From an uncultured Eubacteriales bacterium (GTDB taxonomy: Bacteria > Bacillota > Clostridia > Oscillospirales > Oscillospiraceae): a DNA stretch of 64,000 bases. Under the pieces are notes generated by a model. The model was not told the origin of the DNA. It saw only the letters and a list, made by a program, of their open reading frames with translations, and made no database searches. Made by a program: the position numbers and the translations under genes. Every line of letters begins with the position of its first letter. The first letter of the stretch is position 1. The DNA lies in NCBI GenBank assembly GCA_900544295.1, contig UQUO01000006.1:1-64000 (forward strand). Reading direction: 5' to 3'. Positions 25,294-33,314 of this stretch are shown in pieces.

Positions 25294-25653
25294 ATCTGCC
25301 AGTCTTCGCCCCTTTCGTCAAAAAGTTTGTCCAACAAACGACCTTTGACATCTAGTATAAACGATTTGTGCAATTTTTCACAACTGCATCATGCACAAAA
25401 TACCCGGGGGAGATTATTCCCCGTGACAATGCATCGCGCACAACGCGGCCCGGAACGGGGGAAAAACCCCGCCGCCCGCGGGGGGATTGTGCACGGCGCA
25501 TTGTTTTACATGCACGTTTTTCCATTGATGACATGTACGCGCCCTCCGATTTTATGTAAGATGTATTCAGCAAAGCAGGCGCGGACGGCCCCACTACACC
25601 GATGCCCCGACTGCGGAGCGCAGCCACAATAAGCATGAACACGAGGTAATATA
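25294..25653. promoter_or_regulatory. Intergenic control region between pucR and the first OYE gene
   Basis: A 360-bp region without genes. On the minus strand TTGTGA (25378-25383), 18 nt, TATACT (25354-25359) is a candidate pucR promoter. TTTGTGCA (25365-25372) and TGCACAAA (25392-25399) form an inverted repeat; further TGTGCAC (25488-25494) and ATGCAC (25510-25515) occur downstream. GGGGGATTATTCCCC-like and C/G-run hairpins lie at 25405-25485. I could not pick a clear plus-strand promoter. Confidence 0.55.
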
Positions 25654-27600
25654 ATGAAATACGAAAAGCTGTTTGAAAAAGGAAAGATAGGCAGGCTCGA
25701 GCTGCGCAACCGGGTGGTCATGACGGCCATGGGCGTGATGCTGGGCGACTGGAACGGATGCGCCACGCCGGAATACGCTCGTTTCTACGAGGAGCGCGCC
25801 AAGGGCGGCTGCGGGCTCATCATCCCCGAGTTCACCTCCGTGGACCCCGACAGCGGCCACTGCAACCGCATCCAGCTCGGCATCTATGACGCCAGGCAGA
25901 TAAGGAGCATGGAGGACATCTGCGACGCGGTACACCGCCACGGCGCCAAGATCTTCGTCCAGCTCCATCACGGCGGCCGCGAGGCGCCCCCGGCCCTCAA
26001 CGGCGGCAGGCAGGCCATGGCCCCCAGTGTCGAGCTCAACAGCGTCATCGGCCGCGACACCATCCTGCCCCGCGAGATGACCGTCGAGGACATCGACCGC
26101 CTCGTCGGCCTCTTCGTCCAGGCCGCGGTGAACTCCGGGCTCGCCGGCGCCGACGGCGTCGAGATCCACGGCGCGCACGGCTACCTGCTCCAGCAGTTCA
26201 TGAGCCCCTACACCAACAAGCGCACGGATGAGTACGGCGGGAGCATGGAGAACCGCTGCCGCTTCATGGTGCGCATACTCAAGGGCATCCGCGAGGCCGT
26301 CGGCCCGAACTTCGTTGTCGGCGCGCGCATCAACGGCAACGACTTCGTCGAGGGCGGCAACGACCAGGACGCCTGCGTCGAGATCGCCAAGTACCTGGAG
26401 CCCTACGTCGATTACTTCAACGTCAGCTGCGGCGTCTATGCCAGCGCGGCCACGATGATAGAGCCCTGCTATTCGCCCGAGGGCTGGCGCAGGCCCTTCG
26501 TCGAGGCCATAAAGCACGCGGTGAAGGTGCCAGTCATAGGCGTCAACGCCCTGCGCCACACCGAGGAGGCTGAAAAGCTGCTCGAGGAGGGCGTGTGCGA
26601 CTTCGTCGGCATGAGCCGCATGCACATAGCCGACCCCTACCTCGTCGCCAAGGCCAAGGCCGGGCGCGAGGACCTCATCCGCAAGTGTCTCAAGTGCATG
26701 AACTGCAACAAGAGCGTCGTCGCCGGCCGCAACCTCCACTGTGCCATCAACCCCGTCGCCGGCCGCGAGACCCGCTTCGGCGACGACAAGCTCATAGTAA
26801 ACGGCGCAGGCAGGCCCGTGGCCATAATCGGCGGCGGCCCCGCCGGCATGGAGGCCGCCCTGCTCATGAAGAAGCGCGGCTTCGCCCCCGTCATCTTCGA
26901 GAAGAGCGGAAAGCTCGGCGGCAGCGCCATCCTGGCCTCCAAGGCCCCCTGCAAGCAGATGGCCCAGGAGTTCGTGGACACCCAGGCGGCCGAGATGAAG
27001 GAATACGGCATCGAGGTCCACCTGAACACCCCCGCCACCGCCTCCCGCCTCAAGGCCCTTGACCCCTACTGCGTCGTCATCGCCTGCGGCGGCGAGCAGA
27101 TAGTGCCGAAGATCCCCGGCGCGGACAGTGAAAACGTCTATTACATAGAGGACGTCCTGCTCGGGCGCGTGAAGTTCGAGGGCAGGCGCGTCGCCGTCAT
27201 CGGCGGCGGCCACGTCGGCCTGGAGGTCGCGCACTATCTCTGCGCCGACAACAAGGTCACGGTCGTCGAGATGCAGAAGGAGGTCGGCGCCTCCATCTAC
27301 CGCACGGCGAAGTACAAGCTCCTCGCCCTGCTGGGCGAGGCCGGCGTTGAGATCCTCACGCAGCACGCCATCGCCGGCGTGAAGGAGGGGGCGGCCGTCC
27401 TGAAGAAGATGGACACCGGCGAGGAGGTCGAGATAGCTGCCGACGTCGTCGTCATGGCCCTGGGCAACCGCCCGGACACGGCCTACATAGACTCCGTCGC
27501 CTCCGTCTGCGAGAAGACCGTCGTCATAGGCGACGCCGTGAGCGCCGGCACCATGGCCGACGCCACCCGCGCAGCCTACGAGAAGTGCTTCTGCATCTGA
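25654..27600 (+). CDS. OYE-type NADH:flavin oxidoreductase with Fe-S and FAD/NAD domains (module 1)
   Basis: 648-aa enzyme of the 2,4-dienoyl-CoA reductase/BaiCD-BaiH/enoate-reductase family, which reduces C=C bonds conjugated to a carbonyl or CoA ester. The FMN barrel spans about 1-335, with the active-site motif HGAHGYL (H172, H175, Y177). The 4Fe-4S ligands are C345, C348, C351 and C363. The FAD/NAD part starts at VAIIGGGPAGMEAA (about 389) with a second Rossmann motif VAVIGGGHVGLEVA. NADH electrons pass via FAD and Fe-S to FMN. A terminator follows it, so it is probably transcribed alone or read through to the SDR. Substrate unknown. Confidence 0.88.
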   Translation: MKYEKLFEKGKIGRLELRNRVVMTAMGVMLGDWNGCATPEYARFYEERAKGGCGLIIPEFTSVDPDSGHCNRIQLGIYDARQIRSMEDICDAVHRHGAKIFVQLHHGGREAPPALNGGRQAMAPSVELNSVIGRDTILPREMTVEDIDRLVGLFVQAAVNSGLAGADGVEIHGAHGYLLQQFMSPYTNKRTDEYGGSMENRCRFMVRILKGIREAVGPNFVVGARINGNDFVEGGNDQDACVEIAKYLEPYVDYFNVSCGVYASAATMIEPCYSPEGWRRPFVEAIKHAVKVPVIGVNALRHTEEAEKLLEEGVCDFVGMSRMHIADPYLVAKAKAGREDLIRKCLKCMNCNKSVVAGRNLHCAINPVAGRETRFGDDKLIVNGAGRPVAIIGGGPAGMEAALLMKKRGFAPVIFEKSGKLGGSAILASKAPCKQMAQEFVDTQAAEMKEYGIEVHLNTPATASRLKALDPYCVVIACGGEQIVPKIPGADSENVYYIEDVLLGRVKFEGRRVAVIGGGHVGLEVAHYLCADNKVTVVEMQKEVGASIYRTAKYKLLALLGEAGVEILTQHAIAGVKEGAAVLKKMDTGEEVEIAADVVVMALGNRPDTAYIDSVASVCEKTVVIGDAVSAGTMADATRAAYEKCFCI

Positions 27601-27633
27601 TATCATACGCCAAAATACGGACCCGGAAAATTG

Positions 27634-27670
27634 GCGGGGGACAGGCGACTGTCCCCCGCTTCCTCTTTGT
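27634..27670 (+). terminator. Terminator after the first OYE gene
   Basis: GCGGGGGACAG / CTGTCCCCCGC with a GCGA loop, then a T-rich tail (TTCCTCTTT). Confidence 0.8.
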
Positions 27671-27712
27671 CAGCCGCGCACTAAATGGGCGGCCATTTGA
27701 GTATCCGTGACA

Positions 27713-27741
27713 TTGCCGAGAATTTCACACTCTCTTATAAT
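27713..27741 (+). promoter_or_regulatory. Promoter of the SDR-MFS-GntP operon (module 1)
   Basis: TTGCCG (27713-27718), 17-nt spacer, TATAAT (27736-27741), about 75 bp ahead of the SDR start. Confidence 0.65.
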
Positions 27742-27814
27742 TTGTCGTGTAGTGGGGAAAACCGCGCGGCCTGCTCCAAGTGCAGCGCGAAGAAGAGGAG
27801 TGTGTAAGTTCAGA

Positions 27815-28591
27815 ATGAAAAACAACATATTCGACCTTTCCGGCCAGGTAGCCCTGGTGGCCGGCGGCTCTTCCGGCCTCGGATTGCAGTTCGCCCGGGC
27901 CATGGCCAACGCGGGCGCGAACGTCGCCCTCGTCGCCCGCCGGATGGACCTGCTGGAGGAGAACGCGAAGGCCATCTCCGCCGAGTTCGGCGTCGAAGTC
28001 TACCCGCACAGGATAGACCTGCGCGACTCCGAATCCGTCACGGCCTGCGTCAAGGACGTCGTCGCCCACTTCGGCAAGATCGACATCCTCGTGAACGCCG
28101 GCGGCGTCGGCGGCTCCGGCGACCCGGCCCTCATGACTGACGAGCAGTGGTACTACGTCGTGGACACGGACCTCACGGGCCTCTTCCGCCTCTGCAGAGA
28201 GGTGGCCAGGCTCTCCATGATACCCAACAACTACGGGCGCATCGTGAACGTCTCCTCCATGCACGGCTTCGTCTCCCGCAAGCACGTCTGGACCGCGCCC
28301 TACTGCGCGGCGAAGGGCGGCGTCCACATGATGACCAAGGCCCTGGCCAACGACTGGGGCAAGTACGACATCACCGTCAACTGCATCGCCCCGGGCTACT
28401 TCCCCTCCGAGCTCACCGCGCCCTACATCGACTCCGAGGCCTTCACCCAGCTGCACCGCGACCGCTGCCCCAAGGGCCGCCACGGTGAGACCGGCGAGAT
28501 GGACGGCCTGTGCGTCTACTTCGCCTCGAAGAGCTGCTCCTACACCACGGGCCAGATCGTGGCCGTGGACGGCGGCTGGACCTGCACCTGA
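27815..28591 (+). CDS. Short-chain dehydrogenase/reductase (module 1)
   Basis: 258-aa SDR. It has AGGSSGLG at the cofactor loop (Ala for the usual Thr), NAGG, SS at 147-148, Y163 and K167, and the family ending GQIVAVDGGWT. Such enzymes oxidise or reduce a secondary alcohol/ketone. ATG 27815 is preferred; a GTG at 27800 is closer to GAGGAG and cannot be excluded. It begins a three-gene unit with an MFS and a GntP-type permease, next to the OYE gene. Confidence 0.87.
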   Translation: MKNNIFDLSGQVALVAGGSSGLGLQFARAMANAGANVALVARRMDLLEENAKAISAEFGVEVYPHRIDLRDSESVTACVKDVVAHFGKIDILVNAGGVGGSGDPALMTDEQWYYVVDTDLTGLFRLCREVARLSMIPNNYGRIVNVSSMHGFVSRKHVWTAPYCAAKGGVHMMTKALANDWGKYDITVNCIAPGYFPSELTAPYIDSEAFTQLHRDRCPKGRHGETGEMDGLCVYFASKSCSYTTGQIVAVDGGWTCT

Positions 28592-28620
28592 GCGCGCGCT
28601 CTCAATAGAAAGGAGATAAT

Positions 28621-29892
28621 ATGGCTACCACTCAGAAGCTCCCGAGCCGGACCGGCATACTCGTCCGGGCTCTCATAATACTCTTTGTCGGCGGCATGGT
28701 CAACTCCGCCGCGGTGTTCGTGAACCCCCTGGCCGAGCAGTTTGCCTGGTCCACCGAGTCCGTGGCCGGCGTCATCACCTTCATGGCCACCATGCAGACC
28801 CCGGGCCACATCCTCAGCGGCTGGATGCTCGGCCGCGTCGGCGCGAAAAAGACCCTCATCATCGGCTGCGTCCTCCTGGGCCTCGCCTTCGTGCTCTCCG
28901 GCCTCGTGCCCGCGGGCGCGCCCTGGCTGCTCTATGTGACCTTCAGCGTCTTCCAGGGCCTCGGCGTCGGCTTCACCTACACGGGCGCCACCTACTGCGC
29001 CACCGGCTGGTACCCCGATAAGCGCGGCCTCGCCTCCGGCCTGTGCATGGCCCTCAACGGCGGCTCCGCCACCTTCCTCGCGCCCCTGGTCGTCAAGCTC
29101 ATCGACGTCGCCGGCATCACCGCCGCCCTCTACATAATCGGCGCGGGCGTCATCGTCATCGGCATCGTCTCCGCCATCGGCCTGCGCACCGCCCCCAGCG
29201 GCTACATCCCCGAGGGCTGGAAGCAGAAGGCCGCCGCCGACGACAGCAAGGTGAAGGCCACCCAGCTCGAAAGCCTCACCCCCGCCCAGGTCATCAAGAC
29301 CCGCGCCTACTGGCACCTCTTCCTCGGCTACGGCCTGTTCCCGACGCTCTACATCATCTGCTATCCCCGCTTCTCCGTGCTCATCTCCGACGCCGGCTAC
29401 TCCGTCGCCGCCGCGACCCTCGGCGTCTCGCTCTACAGCATCTCCAACGTCCTGAGCCGCTTCCTCTTCGGCGCGCTCATCGACAAAATAGGCTACCGCA
29501 AGGTCTACACCCTCTGCGGCGTGCTCTGCGTCGCCGCCGCCGTGTGCCTGATGTTCGCCAGCAACCTCTTCATGTTCTACGCGGCCTATGTCCTGCTGGC
29601 CTTCGGCTTCGGCCCGACCAACAGCTGCCACCCCGTGGCCGTTCAGGAGACCTTCGGCTCCAAGTACGCCGGCGGCATCTTCGGCGTCTGCATGCTGGGC
29701 TACATGGTCATCTGCACCATCATCTCCCCCAGGATAAGCTCCGCCCTCGTGGCCTCCACCGGCGATTACACGGCCTCCATGATCTTCGCCATCATCGCCT
29801 GCGTGGCCGCCGTCGCCGTCTACACCACCATCCCCATGCCCAAGCGGCGCACCCTCGCCGAGGTCGAGGCCGAGGAGGCCTCCAAGGCCTGA
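28621..29892 (+). CDS. MFS transporter, OFA/oxalate-formate antiporter-like (module 1)
   Basis: 423-aa integral membrane transporter with about 12 helices. The central loop (about 195-220) and the GWMLGRVGAKKTLI loop between helices 2 and 3 fit the MFS A-motif; GYRKVYTLCG is its second-half counterpart. It resembles OFA-family monocarboxylate or oxalate:formate antiporters. AAAGGAG precedes ATG 28621. It sits between the SDR and another permease, so the module may take up two compounds or import substrate and export product. Confidence 0.85.
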   Translation: MATTQKLPSRTGILVRALIILFVGGMVNSAAVFVNPLAEQFAWSTESVAGVITFMATMQTPGHILSGWMLGRVGAKKTLIIGCVLLGLAFVLSGLVPAGAPWLLYVTFSVFQGLGVGFTYTGATYCATGWYPDKRGLASGLCMALNGGSATFLAPLVVKLIDVAGITAALYIIGAGVIVIGIVSAIGLRTAPSGYIPEGWKQKAAADDSKVKATQLESLTPAQVIKTRAYWHLFLGYGLFPTLYIICYPRFSVLISDAGYSVAAATLGVSLYSISNVLSRFLFGALIDKIGYRKVYTLCGVLCVAAAVCLMFASNLFMFYAAYVLLAFGFGPTNSCHPVAVQETFGSKYAGGIFGVCMLGYMVICTIISPRISSALVASTGDYTASMIFAIIACVAAVAVYTTIPMPKRRTLAEVEAEEASKA

Positions 29893-29921
29893 GCCCGAGC
29901 TGCTGCTGCGCATAAGAGCGG

Positions 29922-29950
29922 GAATGACCGCGCCCCGGGCGCGGTCATTC
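29922..29950 (+). terminator. Intra-operon hairpin between MFS and GntP-type permease
   Basis: Thirteen-bp stem GAATGACCGCGCC / GGCGCGGTCATTC with a 3-nt loop and no T-run. It may stabilise or partly attenuate the message. Confidence 0.55.
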
Positions 29951-29986
29951 TCACGTCGCCACACTAATAGATAAGGAGCGTTGCCT

Positions 29987-31300
29987 GTGGGAATCATCGG
30001 CTGCCTGCTAGGTTTTCTCGTCGTCATAATCTTCTGCTACAAAGACTGGTCGGTCTATATCGCCACCATCGTCGGCGCCGCCGTCGTCATGCTCTTCAAC
30101 TGGCTGCCGTTTGCGGGCACGCTCACCGGCGCATTCGTGGACGGCATGTTCGTCCCAATAAAGAGCTTCTTCTTCATCCTGCTCTTCGGCAACATCCAGG
30201 CCAAGATCTACTCCGTCAGCGGCGCGGCCTACGCCATCGCCGACACCATCATGTCCGCCCTCTTAAAGCCCGGAGCGAGCAACACGCGCAAAAACGTCAT
30301 CGCCATCTCTGTGCTGCTGGTCATCGGCATAGTCCTGTGCATGGGCGGCATCAACGCCAGCGTCTTCATCGTGCTCATGTACCCCATCGCGCTGACGATC
30401 TTCGAGCACTGCGACATACCCAAGCGCTTCATCCTGGGTGTGCTCGGCGCGTGCAGCTACACCTTCACGCTGACCATGCCGGGCAGCCCGCAGGTGACGA
30501 ACGTCGCGGCCATGAGCGCCCTGGGTACGGACGCGGCCGTCGCCCTGGTGCCGGGCCTCGTGGGCGCGGCGGTGGAGATAGCCGTCATCATCGTGCTGAT
30601 GAACCTGCTCATAAACCGGGCGCGCGCCCGGGGCGAGCACTTCGCCCTGCACCCGCTCGACCCGCACTACGACGAGAATTCACCGCGGCCGCGCTTTCTC
30701 GTGGCGCTGCTGCCGCTCATCGTGCTCTTTGTGCTCTTCAACGTGGTGGGGCTGGACATCAACATCTGCATCATCATCAGCACCGCCCTGTCCGTCATCC
30801 TGTTCAAGGACCAGCTGCACGGTTCGAGCCTCCGGAACCTGCTGAGCACGGGCGCGTCGGAGTCCATTCACATGTCGATGACGGTGGCGGCCATCTGCGG
30901 CTTCGCCGGGGTCGTGACGGAGACGGAGGCCTTCACGCAGATGCTGAACGCCATCATAAGCATAGACATCTCGCCCATGCTGATCTGCGCCATCGTGGTG
31001 GCGGTGATGTGCATGCTGACGGGGGGTTCCTCGACGGGGCAGCTCATCTCGCTGCCGCTCATAGCGCCGAAGCTGACGGAGCTGGGCCTGAGCGTGGGAG
31101 CCATCCACCGCATCGGCTGTTTTGCGGCGACGACGCTGGACTCGCTGCCGTACTCGGGCGCGATCCTGATGCTGCTGCCGCTGTGCCGGATGAAGCTGCG
31201 CGAGGTCTATCCGCCGCTGTTCGTAACGACCGTAGTAGCCACCACCTGCGGCACCGCAGCCGTAATAATCACTTGCGCTCTCTTCCCCGGTCTCACGTGA
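29987..31300 (+). CDS. GntP/CitMHS-like organic-acid permease (module 1)
   Basis: 437-aa membrane protein of about 11-12 helices belonging to the gluconate/citrate-type ion transporter superfamily. Conserved-looking parts are CMGGINASVFIVLMYPIAL, TMPGSPQVTNV, TGGSSTGQLISLP and ATTLDSLPYSGAI, repeated between the two halves as in GntP. GTG 29987 has AAGGAG 8 nt upstream; TTG 29981 is too near it. It probably imports a sugar acid or hydroxy acid with protons or Na+. A decayed copy of its 3' end lies at 39848-39965. Confidence 0.82.
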   Translation: MGIIGCLLGFLVVIIFCYKDWSVYIATIVGAAVVMLFNWLPFAGTLTGAFVDGMFVPIKSFFFILLFGNIQAKIYSVSGAAYAIADTIMSALLKPGASNTRKNVIAISVLLVIGIVLCMGGINASVFIVLMYPIALTIFEHCDIPKRFILGVLGACSYTFTLTMPGSPQVTNVAAMSALGTDAAVALVPGLVGAAVEIAVIIVLMNLLINRARARGEHFALHPLDPHYDENSPRPRFLVALLPLIVLFVLFNVVGLDINICIIISTALSVILFKDQLHGSSLRNLLSTGASESIHMSMTVAAICGFAGVVTETEAFTQMLNAIISIDISPMLICAIVVAVMCMLTGGSSTGQLISLPLIAPKLTELGLSVGAIHRIGCFAATTLDSLPYSGAILMLLPLCRMKLREVYPPLFVTTVVATTCGTAAVIITCALFPGLT

Positions 31301-31317
31301 GGAGGAGAAACCCAAAA

Positions 31318-31359
31318 AGCCGCGCCAGGGATACGTCCCTGGCGCGGCTATTATTTTTT
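31318..31359. terminator. Bidirectional terminator, end of module 1 / tetR
   Basis: Fourteen-bp perfect stem AGCCGCGCCAGGGA / TCCCTGGCGCGGCT with a TACG loop, T-run on the plus side and A-run on the other, between convergent genes. Confidence 0.9.
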
Positions 31360-31375
31360 GCCCTTTGCGGACTTC

Positions 31376-31984
31376 TCACGGGTTGCTGGGGTCCAGCTTG
31401 AATTCATCCGTGGGTATGAAAAGCGTGTTCAGGCTGGTGAGGCTTTCGGTTATAAGGTCGCAGGCGCCCCACTGGAAGCACCACTTGATGTTCACGCCGC
31501 GGATTAGGGAGTAGCTCACCCACAGAAGGTCATCGGGCGGGCAGGGATTTGTGGTCTGCCCCTCGGCCTGGGCCAGCTCTGCGAGCTTTATCATCTTGGC
31601 GGACAGCTCGTTGTCTATGTAGCTGAAATAGTCCGCGCGGCCCTTCATCGTGCGCGAAATGCAGATGTGGTTCATGATGTCTGAGCCCATCTCTATCTCC
31701 GTCAGCAAATAGGCCTTGTAAAACTCCCAGAACTGCTGGAAGTAGGACTTGCACCCATAGAGCGTGGCTATCCGCTTCTTTGAGACCATGCTGACATAGT
31801 CGCCTATGGCGTCAAACAGCAGGTCTTTGCTCTCAAAGTGATAGTAAAAAGCATTCCGGGAGACTCTCGCCTCGTCGCAGATGTCCTTTACAGACACATG
31901 CTCCGTTCCGTTTTCTTTAAATAGGGCGATCGCTTTCTCTATCATCAAGGTTCTGGTGCTCGCTTTTGTAAAAGATGTATACAT
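31376..31984 (-). CDS. TetR-family transcriptional regulator
   Basis: 202-aa regulator with an N-terminal helix-turn-helix (ALFKENGTEHVSVKDICDEARVSRNAFYYHFESKDLL, residues about 17-55), the TetR hallmark, and an unrecognised ligand-binding C-terminus. AAAGGA precedes ATG 31984. It is divergent from the alcohol dehydrogenase operon, and a perfect palindrome lies at that operon's transcription start, so TetR-type repression of module 2 is the natural reading. Confidence 0.9.
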   Translation of the reverse strand: MYTSFTKASTRTLMIEKAIALFKENGTEHVSVKDICDEARVSRNAFYYHFESKDLLFDAIGDYVSMVSKKRIATLYGCKSYFQQFWEFYKAYLLTEIEMGSDIMNHICISRTMKGRADYFSYIDNELSAKMIKLAELAQAEGQTTNPCPPDDLLWVSYSLIRGVNIKWCFQWGACDLITESLTSLNTLFIPTDEFKLDPSNP

Positions 31985-32029
31985 TACAACTCAATCCTTT
32001 GTTCATAATGCAGATATCGTCAATATAGA

Positions 32030-32058
32030 TTGACAAATTAACAGCAGATATGTATAAC
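32030..32058 (+). promoter_or_regulatory. Promoter of the module 2 operon
   Basis: TTGACA (32030-32035), 17-nt spacer, TATAAC (32053-32058). The predicted start point is near 32065, giving a leader of about 160 nt before the dehydrogenase gene. Confidence 0.8.
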
Positions 32059-32068
32059 AGTATCTAAG

Positions 32069-32088
32069 AACAATACACGCGTATTGTT
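32069..32088. promoter_or_regulatory. TetR-type operator palindrome
   Basis: AACAATAC-acgc-GTATTGTT: perfect 8-bp arms around a 4-bp centre, starting a few bases past the predicted transcription start. Binding here would block initiation. Confidence 0.75.
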
Positions 32089-32227
32089 TCACAAGTCTCG
32101 GCTCTTGTAAAGTAGCACCTCTGTATTATACCGGTCTTTGTCACTTATTAGTATACCGAATTACGGCGGCAGAGTCAAATGCACAGTGAAACAAGTAAGA
32201 GCCAAAAGATTAAGGGAGGTTTGTCAA

Positions 32228-33286
32228 ATGAAGGGTTTTGGCATCATCAAGCCAACCGTGAGCGTCGGCTGGGTGGAGAAGGAGGCGCCGAAGGCTGGGC
32301 TGTTTGAGGCCGTGCTTGAGCCGGTCGCGCTCTGCCCCTGCACCTCGGACGTGGACACGGCCCAGGAGAATCCGAACATAGCACCGAACAGGATACTCGG
32401 ACACGAGGGCGTGGGCCGCGTCGTCGAAATCGGCGAGGGCGTCACGGAGCTGCAGGTGGGAGACGTGGTCGCAGTGCCGGCAGTCACGCCCATGTGGAGG
32501 AACCTGGATATACAGGACGGCATCCATCAACATTCCGGCGGACCCCTCGGCGGCAGATACCTCTCCTCCCGCTGGGACGGCATGTTCGGCGAGCTCTTCA
32601 AGGTGCCTGACGCCGACCTGAACCTTGCCAAGATCCCCGAGGGCGTGAGCCTTGAGGCGGCGGCCCTCGTGGGCGACATGGTCACGACAGGCTTCCATGG
32701 CGTGGAGCTTGCAAACGTCAAATACGGCGACAGGGTGGCCGTCATCGGCATCGGCCCGGTCGGACTCATGAGCGTGGCCGGCGCGGCCCTGCGCGGCGCA
32801 GCCGAGATCTTCGCCGTCGGCAGCCGCCCCGTGACCCGCCGCCTTGCGAAAGAGTTCGGCGCCGACGATACGGTGGACTACCACGACGCGCCTTTTACCC
32901 AGCAGCTCATGGAGCTGACCGGCGGCAAGCAGTTCGACTGCGTCATCATCGCCGGCGGCGAGCCCACCGTCTTCAACGACGCCCTGAGCATTTGCAAATA
33001 TAACGGCACCGTCGCAAACCTCGCCGGCCACGGCAGGACCCAGACGCTGCTCCCCATCTACACCAACGAATCCCTGACCTTCTGCGCGCACAAGACCGTC
33101 ACCGGCGGCCTCTGCCCCGGCGGACGCCGCCGGCTGGAGCGGCTCATGGGCATCTGCAAGAGCGGAAGGCTCCAGCCCGAGAAGCTGATAACCCAGGAAT
33201 TCCGCGGCTTCGACGCAATTGAGGACGCATTTGACCTCATGGCGTCCAAGTCCAGAGAGCTCGTCAAGCCCATAATCTATGTCTGA
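32228..33286 (+). CDS. Zinc-dependent NADP secondary-alcohol dehydrogenase (CbADH-like)
   Basis: 352-aa medium-chain dehydrogenase very like the clostridial isopropanol dehydrogenases: MKGFGIIK start, GWVEKE, PCTSDVDTA, ILGHEGVGRVVEIG, DMVTTGFHG and GGLCPGGRRR are all shared with that family. Catalytic Zn ligands are C38, H59 and the Asp in GDMVTTG. The NAD(P) motif is GIGPVGL, and VGSRP after strand 2 fits NADP binding. It interconverts secondary alcohols and ketones. ATG 32228 has GGAGG upstream. First gene of the TetR-controlled operon; the next gene starts 28 nt later. Confidence 0.9.
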   Translation: MKGFGIIKPTVSVGWVEKEAPKAGLFEAVLEPVALCPCTSDVDTAQENPNIAPNRILGHEGVGRVVEIGEGVTELQVGDVVAVPAVTPMWRNLDIQDGIHQHSGGPLGGRYLSSRWDGMFGELFKVPDADLNLAKIPEGVSLEAAALVGDMVTTGFHGVELANVKYGDRVAVIGIGPVGLMSVAGAALRGAAEIFAVGSRPVTRRLAKEFGADDTVDYHDAPFTQQLMELTGGKQFDCVIIAGGEPTVFNDALSICKYNGTVANLAGHGRTQTLLPIYTNESLTFCAHKTVTGGLCPGGRRRLERLMGICKSGRLQPEKLITQEFRGFDAIEDAFDLMASKSRELVKPIIYV

Positions 33287-33314
33287 ACACACAAAGAGAA
33301 AGCAGGAGAACGAA

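Noticed and set aside
25594..27606. 670-codon minus-strand frame opposite the first OYE gene
   Set aside because: Shadow frame: low-complexity Ala/Val/Asp/Gly/His composition, while the plus strand has unmistakable FMN, Fe-S and FAD motifs.
25654..28591. Bile acid 7-alpha-dehydroxylation (bai) operon
   Set aside because: The OYE and SDR genes resemble BaiCD/BaiH and BaiA families, but baiB, baiE, baiF, baiG and baiI equivalents are absent, so the pathway cannot be claimed.
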